A stretch of DNA of 64,000 nucleotides from Mannheimia pernigra (GCF_013377995.1 NZ_CP055305.1:1054001-1118000); one strand, 5' to 3'. Positions 42,184 to 51,164 are shown, counted from the stretch's first letter. Notes: a model not told the origin generated them from the sequence alone. Translations and numbers: made by a program.

Positions 42184-43107
42184 ATGACAATGAGTACAAT
42201 TTTTCTCTCTTTTTTCGGGATTTTAGTGCTAGCTTCGGCAATTGGCTTTATGCTTAAAAAACACAAGGGCAATACGAATACTATTGAGAATTTAAATGCT
42301 CGTATCTATGCCTGGTGGGTAATGCTTTTTGTGTTGTTATTTGCTTTTGCATTCGGGCAAAACGGCACAATTTTGCTCTTTTTCCTTATCTCTTTTGCGG
42401 CATTGCGAGAGTTTATGACGCTGGTCTATCAAGACAGGCACGACTATTACGCCTTAGTAGTCTGTTTCTATTTACTACTACCGATACAATACTATTTTGT
42501 GTGGACAGAATGGTATGGAATGTTCTCTATTTTTATTCCTGTTTATGGCTTTTTATTATTGCCGATTGTAGGGAGCTTAACAGGCAAAACCGAGCATTTT
42601 TTAGGGCGTTCAGCCAAAATTCAATGGGCGGTGATGATTAGTATTTTCTGTCTTTCGCACGTTCCAGCATTGCTTACCTTAAATGTTCAAGGATTAGATA
42701 AACATCAAAATATCCAACTGCTGATTTTCTTAATTGCAATTGTTCAATTAAGTGATGTATTGCAGTACATTTGGGGCAAATTAGTCGGTAAACGTAAAAT
42801 TATGCCAAGTCTATCGCCATCTAAAACAGTTGCCGGCACAGTAGGGGGTATTTTAAGTGCAACTGCTATTGCAATCTTGCTTGCTCCTATTACACCATTC
42901 TCAACGTTACAAGCAGGTGTTATTGGTTTTGTGATTTGTTTAATGGGCTTTTTTGGCGGATTGGTGATGTCTGCAATTAAACGAGATTATGGCGTAAAAG
43001 ATTGGGGCAGAATGATTAAAGGACACGGCGGAATGTTAGATAGAGTAGATTCAATTTGTTTTTCTGCTCCTGTGTTCTTCCATATTGTGAGGTATTATTG
43101 GGCATAG
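42184..43107 (+). CDS. Phosphatidate cytidylyltransferase-like protein
   Basis: 307 residues with about eight membrane segments. The C-terminal half has the CdsA pattern SPSKTVAGTVGG and KRDYGVKDWGRMIKGHGGML followed by DRVDS. It would make a CDP-activated lipid for the phosphatidyltransferase two genes upstream. It resembles E. coli YnbB more than CdsA by context. Third and last gene of the cluster; facing uptake sequences follow it. Confidence 0.86.
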   Translation: MTMSTIFLSFFGILVLASAIGFMLKKHKGNTNTIENLNARIYAWWVMLFVLLFAFAFGQNGTILLFFLISFAALREFMTLVYQDRHDYYALVVCFYLLLPIQYYFVWTEWYGMFSIFIPVYGFLLLPIVGSLTGKTEHFLGRSAKIQWAVMISIFCLSHVPALLTLNVQGLDKHQNIQLLIFLIAIVQLSDVLQYIWGKLVGKRKIMPSLSPSKTVAGTVGGILSATAIAILLAPITPFSTLQAGVIGFVICLMGFFGGLVMSAIKRDYGVKDWGRMIKGHGGMLDRVDSICFSAPVFFHIVRYYWA

Positions 43108-43117
43108 AGAACAATTT

Positions 43118-43175
43118 ACAAGCGGTCGTTTTTGCCTAAAATTTTGCAAATTTTTACACAAAAATAACCGCTTGT
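43118..43175. terminator. Facing uptake sequences between CdsA-like gene and ruvB
   Basis: ACAAGCGGTC (43118-43127) and ACCGCTTGT (43167-43175) can pair across a 39-base loop between two convergent genes. The placement fits a bidirectional terminator, but the loop is long. Confidence 0.4.
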
Positions 43176-43178
43176 GAG

Positions 43179-44183
43179 TTAATCAATTTTAGTCATACCA
43201 AGGTGTGCATAAGTTCTATTCGTCGCAATTCTGCCTCTTGGTGTGCGTTGTAGAAAGCCTTGTTGAATGAGATAAGGCTCTAGCACATCTTCTATTGTAT
43301 CTCGCTCTTCGCCAATCGCTGCTGCAAGGTTATCCAAACCAACAGGTCCGCCGTCAAAACGCTCTACAATCGCTTGCAAGAGTTTGATATCCATAAAATC
43401 AAAACCTTCAGAATCCACATCAAGCATTGCTAAGGCTTGCTTTGCAATATCAGACGTAATAATACCGTTATTGCGAACATCGGCATAATCTCGCACACGG
43501 CGAAGTAGGCGGTTAGCAATACGAGGTGTGCCACGAGAGCGGCGAGCGACTTCATAAGCGCCATCTGCTGATAAATTTAGATTGAGGCAGTCGGCACTGC
43601 GTTTAACAATTAACGTGAGATCGTCGACTGAATAAAACTCCAATCGTTGTACAATACCAAAACGATCTCGTAATGGTGAGGTGAGTGATCCAGCACGCGT
43701 AGTTGCCCCCACTAAGGTAAAAGGGGGTAAGTCGAGCTTAATTGAGCGTGCGGCGGGGCCTTCGCCAATCATAATATCAAGTTGATAATCTTCCATTGCG
43801 GGGTAAAGCACTTCCTCAATAGCGGGCGAGAGGCGGTGGATTTCATCAATGAAAAGAACATCGTAGGGCTCAAGATTAGTCAGCATTGCAGCTAAGTCGC
43901 CAGCTTTCTCTAACACTGGACCAGAAGTGGTTCGGATATTCACGCCCATTTCATTTGCCACAATATTGGCAAGGGTTGTTTTACCTAAACCAGGTGGCCC
44001 GAAAATAAGTAAATGATCGAGAGCTTCATCACGCAATTTAGCGGCTTTAATAAAGATTTCCATCTGATCACGGACAGAAGTCTGCCCAACATAATTAGCG
44101 AGCAATTTAGGGCGAATTGCACGGTCGATGACTTCTTCCTCACGTTTTGGTGAGGCACTGATGATTCTATCTGCTTCAATCAT
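43179..44183 (-). CDS. ruvB: Holliday junction helicase RuvB
   Basis: AAA+ motor that drives branch migration with RuvA. 334 residues. Walker A GPPGLGKTT, Walker B LFIDEIHRL, the sensor segment ATTRAGSLTSPLRDRFG and a C-terminal winged-helix domain are present. It lies 10 bases after ruvA. ruvC is not adjacent. Confidence 0.97.
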   Translation of the reverse strand: MIEADRIISASPKREEEVIDRAIRPKLLANYVGQTSVRDQMEIFIKAAKLRDEALDHLLIFGPPGLGKTTLANIVANEMGVNIRTTSGPVLEKAGDLAAMLTNLEPYDVLFIDEIHRLSPAIEEVLYPAMEDYQLDIMIGEGPAARSIKLDLPPFTLVGATTRAGSLTSPLRDRFGIVQRLEFYSVDDLTLIVKRSADCLNLNLSADGAYEVARRSRGTPRIANRLLRRVRDYADVRNNGIITSDIAKQALAMLDVDSEGFDFMDIKLLQAIVERFDGGPVGLDNLAAAIGEERDTIEDVLEPYLIQQGFLQRTPRGRIATNRTYAHLGMTKID

Positions 44184-44193
44184 AATTTAATGT

Positions 44194-44796
44194 TTATAAC
44201 GAATTTTTTAATGCCTCACGAATGAGCTGTTCACTTGTTGCGTCAGATTTATTGACTTTCTTAATCATTTTTTCTGCATCGGATGGTTTATAACCTAACG
44301 AAATGAGAGCATCAAGGGCTTCATTCGCTGGATCTGGCGTATGATTTACTATAGTGTGATCTGAAGCTTCAACAAAGAAGTCAGTTTGCTCAATGCCTTT
44401 AAATTTTCCTTTTAGCTCAACAAGTAAACGCTCGGCGGTTTTTCGTCCAATTCCTGGAATTTTAGTTAATTTTGTTAACTCTTCCTGTTCAATGGCGGTC
44501 ACAAATTGTGAAACTGACATTGCTGAAAGAATAGCGAGTGCAAGTTTTGGACCGACTCCATTAGTTTTAATCAGTTCACGAAATAACGATCTATCTTGTT
44601 TTTGCGAAAAACCAAAGAGCAAGTGAGCATCTTCACGCACTACTAAATGAGTAAAAATAGCGGTTTCATCACCTATTTGTGGCAGGTTGTAAAAACTCGT
44701 CATTGGGAGCAGTAGCTCGTAGCCTACACCCTGCACATCGAGTAAAATTTCTGGTGGCTGTTTTTCAATAATTTTGCCCTGTAATCGTCCTATCAT
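44194..44796 (-). CDS. ruvA: Holliday junction DNA-binding protein RuvA
   Basis: 200 residues. An N-terminal OB fold (MIGRLQGKIIEKQPPEILLD), tandem helix-hairpin-helix motifs (TNGVGPKLALAIL and IPGIGRKTAERLL) and a C-terminal domain that binds RuvB. First gene of ruvAB, with a probable LexA box upstream. Confidence 0.97.
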   Translation of the reverse strand: MIGRLQGKIIEKQPPEILLDVQGVGYELLLPMTSFYNLPQIGDETAIFTHLVVREDAHLLFGFSQKQDRSLFRELIKTNGVGPKLALAILSAMSVSQFVTAIEQEELTKLTKIPGIGRKTAERLLVELKGKFKGIEQTDFFVEASDHTIVNHTPDPANEALDALISLGYKPSDAEKMIKKVNKSDATSEQLIREALKNSL

Positions 44797-44838
44797 TGTT
44801 TTATCCGAAAGTTAGAGTTGGCAGTAGCATAGCAGAAA

Positions 44839-44854
44839 CTGTATAAAATAACAC
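44839..44854 (-). promoter_or_regulatory. Probable LexA box upstream of ruvAB
   Basis: CTGT-N8-ACAC on the plus strand, one base off CTGT-N8-ACAG, with an AT-only centre, 43-58 bases before the ruvA start. ruvAB is an SOS operon in E. coli. Confidence 0.55.
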
Positions 44855-44904
44855 TGTTTTTTCTGTGCGGATTTTGCAAATTTTTTGTCAAAAACGACCG
44901 CTTG

Positions 44905-45531
44905 TTATTTAATGAGATGGGTAAATCCTTCATAAATCAACATCAGCCCAAACAGCATAAAAATTATGCCTGAGATGTTATCAATATAGCGGCTATATTT
45001 GGCATAGAATTGTCTTATTGGGCGGCGAGAAAAGAGCAGTGCAACCACACAAAAATAAGCCAATGTGCTGATAACAAATAAAAAGAGTAACTCAAACATT
45101 TGTGATGTTTTTGTAAAATTGCCTAAATAAGCAGAAATAACGCTGGTAAAGTAAATTCCTGCTTTAGCATTGAAAATGTTGATGAATAGGCCTTTTCGGA
45201 TTTCTTCACAGTTCTTTAGCGGTGTGAGTGTGGTTTTATGTTCTGTAAAAGTAATGCTTGCAGTTACTCTTACCATTTTTGAGCCTATATAAATAAGGTA
45301 GCAGCCACCTATCAGCATAATGCTATATTGGAAAATTTCGCCGATATTTTTGCTTAACCAACTTAATCCGAAAATGGCGAAACTTGCCCAGAAAATAATG
45401 CCAAGAGAAATGCCGATTGCGGCTAAAAAGCCTTTTTTAATTGAATGGCTTGCAGATTGCCTTACAACATAAAAGAAATCAGGGCCAGGGCTTACTAGCC
45501 CTGCTAAGTGAATAAATAAAATCGTCAGCAT
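44905..45531 (-). CDS. LysE/RhtB-family amino-acid exporter
   Basis: 208 residues with six membrane segments. The N-terminal LAGLVSPGPDFFYVVRQS is the LysE-family signature. It exports an amino acid or a derivative; the substrate is unknown. It overlaps the end of pgpA by 7 bases and so belongs to the thiL-pgpA transcript. An uptake sequence (44896-44905) reaches its stop codon. Confidence 0.9.
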   Translation of the reverse strand: MLTILFIHLAGLVSPGPDFFYVVRQSASHSIKKGFLAAIGISLGIIFWASFAIFGLSWLSKNIGEIFQYSIMLIGGCYLIYIGSKMVRVTASITFTEHKTTLTPLKNCEEIRKGLFINIFNAKAGIYFTSVISAYLGNFTKTSQMFELLFLFVISTLAYFCVVALLFSRRPIRQFYAKYSRYIDNISGIIFMLFGLMLIYEGFTHLIK

Positions 45532-46007
45532 AGTGAGATAAAATAGTACAAAATATACAGTGAAGCGAGTGCGAAAATAGCGGCGAGAATATCATCTAAC
45601 ATAATGCCTAAGCCGCCTTTTAATTTTTCGTCGAAATAGCGGATTGGGAACGGTTTGATAATATCAAATATTCGGAAACTGATAAAAGCCAGTACATAGC
45701 TTAATAGATTATATTCAGGTAAATAAGCGAACATTAGAAAGATAGCCGTAATTTCGTCCCAAACAATTCGCCCATCATCGTGAATATTGAGGTCTTGGCT
45801 GGCTGTTGTACAAATATAGCAACCCGCAATAAAACTAACCAGCGTTAGAAAAATAAAAAATAAGCTAGATTGAGCGATTGTCCATAAGATAATGGAAAGT
45901 ATTATGCCGACAAGGCTTCCCCAAGTTCCTGGAGCAGGCGTTAGCAAGCCTGAGCCAAATCCAAAGGCAATAAAATGAATGGGATTTTTAAGATCAATTG
46001 GTTTCAT
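45525..46007 (-). CDS. pgpA: Phosphatidylglycerophosphatase A
   Basis: 160 residues with about four membrane segments; removes phosphate from phosphatidylglycerophosphate. Motifs are FGFGSGLLTPAPGTWGSL, VWDEITAIF and the C-terminal KGGLGIMLDDILAA. It starts 5 bases after thiL, the order found in E. coli (nusB-thiL-pgpA). Confidence 0.94.
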   Translation of the reverse strand: MKPIDLKNPIHFIAFGFGSGLLTPAPGTWGSLVGIILSIILWTIAQSSLFFIFLTLVSFIAGCYICTTASQDLNIHDDGRIVWDEITAIFLMFAYLPEYNLLSYVLAFISFRIFDIIKPFPIRYFDEKLKGGLGIMLDDILAAIFALASLYILYYFISLC

Positions 46008-46012
46008 TGTAT

Positions 46013-46993
46013 TTATTTTTTGAAATGGTCAAATCCACTTTTAGCGGGCAATCTTACTGCTTCATTATGACGTAATAAGGTTAATCCTTCTTTGGCTGAG
46101 CGAATTTGCCCGATGCAAGTATAATTTACACCGATGTTAGTTAAGGCTTTTTCTAATTTTTGTTTGTTATCGTTATGAACAGTAAAGCAAAGCTCGTAAT
46201 CTTCTCCACCACTTAATGCAAACTGTTCGGCTTTTTCTTTTGAGTAGCAATTTAATAGCGATTCAGAAAGTGGCAAATCATCGAGGTTTATGATGGCACC
46301 ACAGCGACTGCGTTTTAGAATATGGCCTAAATCAGAGAGTAAGCCATCTGAAATATCAATTGCTGCATTAGCAATAGAGGCAATAGTCAGACCAAGCAAT
46401 ACTCTAGGTGTTGGACGTAAATGACGTTGAATAAGGTAGCTTTCATCTTTATTCCAATTTACGTTGTCTGTTTTTTGATTGAGTAATAATTGTAAACCAC
46501 CTGCACTGTCACCAAGTGTTCCTGAGACATAGATCCAATCGCCAATTTTGGCATTATGGCGAAATAACGCTTTATCTTGTGGCACAATCCCTTGTGCGGT
46601 AAGAGTTAAGGATAAATGCCCTTTAGTGGTGTCGCCACCAATCAAGTCAACATTATAATGATCTAAAATATTAAAGAGATGTTTACTAAATTCAGCAAGC
46701 CAGTTATGATTAATTTCAGGTAAGGTTAAGGCTAAAGAGATCCAAGCAGGTTCTGCACCCATTGAAGCAAGATCGCTTAAATTTACCGCTACACATTTAT
46801 AAGCAAGATCGGCTGCTGAAATTGTAGGGAGAAAATGAGTGCCACAAACTAAAGTATCTGTTGTGATTGCAAGTTGTTGATTTAGTTTAAGTGAAGTAAC
46901 AGCACAGTCATCGCCAATAGCCAGCACCACATCTCTACGGGCTGGGCGTTGAGACGCATTGAAATAACGTTCGATAATATCAAATTCACCCAT
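46013..46993 (-). CDS. thiL: Thiamine-monophosphate kinase
   Basis: Phosphorylates thiamine monophosphate to the active diphosphate. 326 residues. It contains IGDDCAV near the N-terminus, VNLSDLASMGAEP, LIGGDTTKG and DISDGLLSDLGHIL, the AIR-synthase-type ATP and metal sites. It lies between nusB and pgpA. A terminator-like hairpin separates it from nusB. Confidence 0.95.
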   Translation of the reverse strand: MGEFDIIERYFNASQRPARRDVVLAIGDDCAVTSLKLNQQLAITTDTLVCGTHFLPTISAADLAYKCVAVNLSDLASMGAEPAWISLALTLPEINHNWLAEFSKHLFNILDHYNVDLIGGDTTKGHLSLTLTAQGIVPQDKALFRHNAKIGDWIYVSGTLGDSAGGLQLLLNQKTDNVNWNKDESYLIQRHLRPTPRVLLGLTIASIANAAIDISDGLLSDLGHILKRSRCGAIINLDDLPLSESLLNCYSKEKAEQFALSGGEDYELCFTVHNDNKQKLEKALTNIGVNYTCIGQIRSAKEGLTLLRHNEAVRLPAKSGFDHFKK

Positions 46994-47024
46994 AAAATAT
47001 CCTTAAATTTTATGCTCAACAAAA

Positions 47025-47051
47025 TCCCCAATTTTAGCTAAAAATTGGGGA
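47025..47051 (-). terminator. Terminator or attenuator after nusB
   Basis: TCCCCAATTTT pairs with AAAATTGGGGA around a 5-base loop, and a TTTTG run follows on the minus strand. It lies 6 bases after the nusB stop. Confidence 0.7.
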
Positions 47052-47056
47052 ATATT

Positions 47057-47470
47057 TTATTTCCTACCGAGTGCGGGTGCTAATTTATCTAAAATACCGT
47101 TGATATATTTGTGGCTGTCATCGGAACCGAATACTTTTGCCACCTCAATACCTTCATTGATTGCCACACGGAAAGGCACATCCTCTTCAAATTTCAGTTC
47201 ATAGCCAGATAGGCGAAGAATGGAACGCTCGATAGGATCAATGTCGTTCTCGTGACGATCTAAAAAAGGACGCAATGCCTCATCAATTGCCTCAACATTA
47301 TTTACAACACCACGAAAAAGTTTACGGAAATAAGGCATATCCACACCTTTCATATCCTGATCGGCAATAAACGCTAATTCCACTTCTTCAACTGTATTTT
47401 TAGAAATATACCAAGAATAAATGGCTTGTATTGCACACTCTCTTGCACGACGACGTGGGGAAACTTTCAT
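47057..47470 (-). CDS. nusB: Transcription antitermination factor NusB
   Basis: 137-residue all-helical protein that binds boxA RNA with NusE (S10) in rRNA antitermination. The start is the ATG at 47470 (MKVSPRRRARECAIQAIYSW), preceded by AGAGG; an in-frame ATG at 47494 lacks such a site. The C-terminal KVFGSDDSHKYINGILDKLA is typical. ribH, the usual upstream gene, is absent; the com operon ends there instead. Confidence 0.95.
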   Translation of the reverse strand: MKVSPRRRARECAIQAIYSWYISKNTVEEVELAFIADQDMKGVDMPYFRKLFRGVVNNVEAIDEALRPFLDRHENDIDPIERSILRLSGYELKFEEDVPFRVAINEGIEVAKVFGSDDSHKYINGILDKLAPALGRK

Positions 47471-47549
47471 AAAACCTCTAAATCTGTAACACAAAAAATG
47501 ACGGCTGATTTTATCACAGTTCCCCTATTTTTGCTCACGTTTATCTTGG

Positions 47550-48863
47550 CTATTTTGATTTTTTCACACCACCTAATTTTTCATTTGATTGAATAATGTA
47601 AGGGGTAACAAAAATCACAAGTTCTCTTTTGCTAATTTTATCTCGAGTTTGGCTGAATAAGCGTTTGATAAACGGAATTGAACCTAAAATAGGTACTTTA
47701 TCTTCTCCTTTTTGCGTTAAATGTTGGAAAACTCCGCCTAAAACGATCGTTTCGCCGTGTTTCGCAAAAACTTGTGTATTCAATTCTTGTTTATCAATAG
47801 TCACTAAGCCACTACTGCCTGATTGCGAATTAGGAGAATTTTGAGTAACAATCAGATCGAGTAATATTTGATTTTCAGTCGAAAGATGAGGAATAACTTC
47901 TAAGCCCAGCACGGCTTCTTTAAATTCCACATTAGTAGCTTCCGATTTTTTATTGTACATCACATAAGGAATTTCTGTACCTTGTTTGATACTCGCTGGT
48001 TTTTTATTCGTAGTCAAAAGGCGAGGGCTGGCGATAATTTCTACACTATTTTCTTGCTCTAAGGCACTCAATTCCAGATCCAGTACTCGGCTATTAATAG
48101 AAGCGACTTGTAAAACTGCTGAAGCACCATTCGTAACAGGAAAACTCACATTGAGATTATTAGCAACATTGCTTAATCCGTTACTTTCAAGTCGCCCACC
48201 AAATTTATAGTGATCAGCCCCTTTTGAGAACATTCCCCAACGCACCCCCAATTCTTGTAAATGTTCACTGCTGATTGTGACAATGCGTGCTTCAATTGCA
48301 ATTTGCTCAGTTGGTTGGTCAAGCTGTTTAACTAACTTTTCTATGTGTTGAAGTGATTTTGTACTGTCTTTGATAATTAAACTATTACTTCGCTCATCAA
48401 AATGGATATAGCCATTTTCAGATAAAAAAGTACCGCTGCCTTTTGTTAAAGATTCAATCACTTCTGAGGCTTTAGCATAATGTAGTTTTATTGTTTTAGT
48501 AATGAGTTTGGGTGTGGTAACAAGCGGTGTATTTTCTATATTATTTTGCAAATGAGCGATTGGAATTGTTTTTAAATCGGTCAATTTTTCTTCTTTTTTA
48601 CTGATATAAATAACATCACCTTCTTGATGTAGCGATAATTTATTCATTGTGCTTATTACTTTGAATATATCGTCAATGGATTTATTTTCTAATCTTAATG
48701 TTGATTTTGTTTGAATATTATCATCTAAAACAATATTTTTTCCTATTTCTTCGGATAAATAAGTCAAAATGGTTGCAGTGGGTGCATTTTTCACAGCAAG
48801 AGAAATTGTGTTAGCAAATGCTAATGAGGAGCTAATAAATAAAAAAAGAAAAATTCTAAACAT
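47550..48863 (-). CDS. comE: Competence secretin ComE (PilQ-type)
   Basis: Outer-membrane secretin through which the type IV-like competence pilus passes. 437 residues with a signal peptide (FRIFLFLFISSSLAFA). An N-terminal STN/N0-type domain and an N1 domain precede the C-terminal secretin domain with GSIPFIKRLFSQTRDKISKR and VFVTPYII-like ending. Last gene of comABCDE; comF, which follows in H. influenzae, is not here. Confidence 0.92.
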   Translation of the reverse strand: MFRIFLFLFISSSLAFANTISLAVKNAPTATILTYLSEEIGKNIVLDDNIQTKSTLRLENKSIDDIFKVISTMNKLSLHQEGDVIYISKKEEKLTDLKTIPIAHLQNNIENTPLVTTPKLITKTIKLHYAKASEVIESLTKGSGTFLSENGYIHFDERSNSLIIKDSTKSLQHIEKLVKQLDQPTEQIAIEARIVTISSEHLQELGVRWGMFSKGADHYKFGGRLESNGLSNVANNLNVSFPVTNGASAVLQVASINSRVLDLELSALEQENSVEIIASPRLLTTNKKPASIKQGTEIPYVMYNKKSEATNVEFKEAVLGLEVIPHLSTENQILLDLIVTQNSPNSQSGSSGLVTIDKQELNTQVFAKHGETIVLGGVFQHLTQKGEDKVPILGSIPFIKRLFSQTRDKISKRELVIFVTPYIIQSNEKLGGVKKSK

Positions 48864-48871
48864 ACTAACCT

Positions 48872-49282
48872 CTATAATTTTAAGGTGATTTCGTAAGGCA
48901 TATTACAATCTTGAGTTAATTTCCAATTAATATAAGTTATTGATTTAAGATTAATATTTTTTATTTCAATTTCTTTATTAACTAAATCCGTTTCTTTAAA
49001 TTCAAATAACTGCTCTTTTTCATCAATAAATAAGGCACTAAAATTTTGATTGATCTTAATTATTCCAATAAGTTTCAGCTTCTCAAAATCTGCCTCTAAA
49101 TTTAAGTGAGATTTTCTTTCTAGAGGCTGACAAGCGGTTAATTTTTCCAAATTTTTTGTAATTTCCAACGTCGTGTTAATTGTATCGGATTCATTTTTTA
49201 TATGAGATTGTTCACCGAAAAATGGATCTATAGCTAATACACTCGAACTAATAAATAAAAAAGAGAGTAAATAGTTACGCAT
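48872..49282 (-). CDS. comD: Competence pilus protein ComD (PilP-like)
   Basis: 136 residues with a signal peptide (RNYLLSFLFISSSVLA). The position matches PilP, which links the inner-membrane pilus platform to the secretin. Sequence conservation is low, and the call rests mainly on its place between comC and comE and on size. Confidence 0.78.
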   Translation of the reverse strand: MRNYLLSFLFISSSVLAIDPFFGEQSHIKNESDTINTTLEITKNLEKLTACQPLERKSHLNLEADFEKLKLIGIIKINQNFSALFIDEKEQLFEFKETDLVNKEIEIKNINLKSITYINWKLTQDCNMPYEITLKL

Positions 49283-49283
49283 A

Positions 49284-49817
49284 TTATTCCTTATTTGTTA
49301 CAACCACTAATATGGCATTTAATTCAATTTTTTTGTTTTGAGTAGATTTGGTTAAAGTGAGTAAGTTATATTTCAAATAGTTGGTTTTATTTATTTCATT
49401 AATAAAGCTAAACAGTAAATGACTATTGCCAACTATTTTTAACTCAATGCTTTTCCCTTGTTCTAAATTCCAATTTAGGCTATCAATGTTAAGTTGATGT
49501 TTTTGAGCAATTTTCTTTATTGTATTATTAATGGTGGTTAAGTTATAGTCTGTTTTTTCACTTTTGCCTTTATTAAATAAACTCTTGTATGAGGTCTTCT
49601 GATACTCAAGTTCTTTATTTTGGATTTCTATTTTTTCTAATAAATTATTAATTTCTAAGTGATTTTTTATTATGTAAGTGATTGGTAGTACTATAAATGT
49701 AATAAATATAGATAATTGTATGATTTTCTGATATTTCTTAATGAGATATATAGCTTTAAAAAGGTTACTGCTTGGGTTGGAGTAAATATCGTTAATTTTA
49801 TTTTTAATTAAGATCAT
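49284..49817 (-). CDS. comC: Competence pilus protein ComC (PilO-like)
   Basis: 177 residues with one membrane helix at about 34-52 followed by a coiled coil and a periplasmic ferredoxin-like part, the general layout of PilO. The call rests on topology and on order in the operon. It is separated from comB and comD by one base each. Confidence 0.78.
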   Translation of the reverse strand: MILIKNKINDIYSNPSSNLFKAIYLIKKYQKIIQLSIFITFIVLPITYIIKNHLEINNLLEKIEIQNKELEYQKTSYKSLFNKGKSEKTDYNLTTINNTIKKIAQKHQLNIDSLNWNLEQGKSIELKIVGNSHLLFSFINEINKTNYLKYNLLTLTKSTQNKKIELNAILVVVTNKE

Positions 49818-49818
49818 A

Positions 49819-50340
49819 TTAGTTCGCTTTATACTTTATGTTAAAAATAAAGGTGATTTCATTTTTATGATTTACACTCACGGATTCTGTTTTTGTTTCA
49901 ACAAAATCTTGGTTATATAGATATTGTTCTAACTTTTTAAAATCATCTTCCTCACTTAAATTGCCACTCATTTTTAAATGTAGCTCGTTTTCTTGATGGA
50001 TTTGTATTACTTCTATCCCCCCTCTTTTTAATGGTAATTTATTAATGAGTGTTAGTAATTTTGCTAGTTTATTATTTTCAGCAAAAGATAAACTATTATT
50101 TTCTCCACTTTGCAGAAGTAAGATTTTATTTTTAAATTCTAATACCTCATTCTTTTTCTGCTCTAACTGTTGTGTGAGAATATTCATATCTTTATCTTGC
50201 CTTGAACCATAAAAGATAAGGTATAAGCTGATAATGCCCGTGAATAACACAATGTAAGTGATATTTTTGATACTGCTATAAGCAATGTGTATCCATTTTC
50301 GTTTTTTATTATCGCTTAAATCAATACCTTGCCATTCCAT
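49819..50340 (-). CDS. comB: Competence pilus protein ComB (PilN-like)
   Basis: 173 residues from the ATG at 50340 (MEWQGIDLSDN), preferred over the ATG at 50364 because GGAG lies 7 bases before it. A membrane helix at about 27-45 is followed by a coiled coil, like PilN. It overlaps comA by 25 bases. The assignment follows the conserved com order. Confidence 0.8.
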   Translation of the reverse strand: MEWQGIDLSDNKKRKWIHIAYSSIKNITYIVLFTGIISLYLIFYGSRQDKDMNILTQQLEQKKNEVLEFKNKILLLQSGENNSLSFAENNKLAKLLTLINKLPLKRGGIEVIQIHQENELHLKMSGNLSEEDDFKKLEQYLYNQDFVETKTESVSVNHKNEITFIFNIKYKAN

Positions 50341-51023
50341 AAACTTGCTCCAAGTGCGAGACAATAAAGTTGTTTATCATCATCAGATTGTATATCAATA
50401 TCAGTAATGGAAATGTTAGATAAATAAATACAATCTTCAGGTGCTATTTCATAAAAATAGAGCTCTGTTTCAGTAAATTGGCATATTTTTTCCTTAAAAG
50501 AGAAACTAAAAGATTTTTTAGTGTCATATTCACTCATTAAATAAAAAAGACCTCTCATATAACAATGAAGCTCGCAATCTAATATACTGCTAAATTGGTT
50601 TAAACTTTCGGCATACTTTTTATTTATTGCATAGATGATAATTCTATCAAGATTGTTATTACTACTCGGAAATCGCTGATAATCAAAATTAAGTAATTCA
50701 ATAGCAAGCGGCTGTTCATTTTTTAAAATCAGAATAATTTGTCGATGTAATTGGATCTCATCAAGATTTTTCGACATAAAAACAGTTTTTCTCCAAATGT
50801 ATTGGTAGGGAATAGCACGTACGAGGCTAAAATTTTTACCGGATTTTGCCATATCTTTTTGCATTATTGTTTGAATAGAAGATTCAAGTCCTTCTCTCTT
50901 TTTCTGCCAAAATACATTGAATGTATTTTCCTCATTTTTGACTAAACAATAATATTGTTCATTTTCGCTTAAGCCAATAATAGTAGGCTGTAAAGGCTTT
51001 TTTGATGATTTAAGTAATTTCAT
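50316..51023 (-). CDS. comA: Competence pilus protein ComA (PilM-like)
   Basis: First gene of the com operon; 235 residues, without membrane segments. PilM-type proteins are actin-like and sit under the pilus platform in the cytoplasm. It is poorly conserved, and the call relies on the position directly divergent from mrcA, as in H. influenzae (comA/ponA). A CRP-S-type site upstream fits control by CRP and Sxy. Confidence 0.82.
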   Translation of the reverse strand: MKLLKSSKKPLQPTIIGLSENEQYYCLVKNEENTFNVFWQKKREGLESSIQTIMQKDMAKSGKNFSLVRAIPYQYIWRKTVFMSKNLDEIQLHRQIILILKNEQPLAIELLNFDYQRFPSSNNNLDRIIIYAINKKYAESLNQFSSILDCELHCYMRGLFYLMSEYDTKKSFSFSFKEKICQFTETELYFYEIAPEDCIYLSNISITDIDIQSDDDKQLYCLALGASLWNGKVLI

Positions 51024-51142
51024 AATCGCTACAGTTAAGTAAAATTTATGGTAATTTAGTTAGGCTAAATCAGCGTTTTCGCTTATACTTAGTAACTTAA
51101 TATTCGCTTTAAATTTATATTTAGTCATTAACCAAAAGAGAT

Positions 51143-51164
51143 TTTTTCGATGCGGATCGCAAAA
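51143..51164 (-). promoter_or_regulatory. CRP-S (competence) site for comA, overlapping the mrcA start
   Basis: On the minus strand the core reads TGCGATCCGCATCGA. TGCGA-N6-TCGCA is the CRP-S pattern of Pasteurellaceae competence genes; the right half has one mismatch. TAAATA at 51123-51118 lies about 33 bases downstream (centre to centre), fitting a class II CRP-activated -10. The ATG of mrcA (51150-51152) falls inside the site. Confidence 0.72.
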
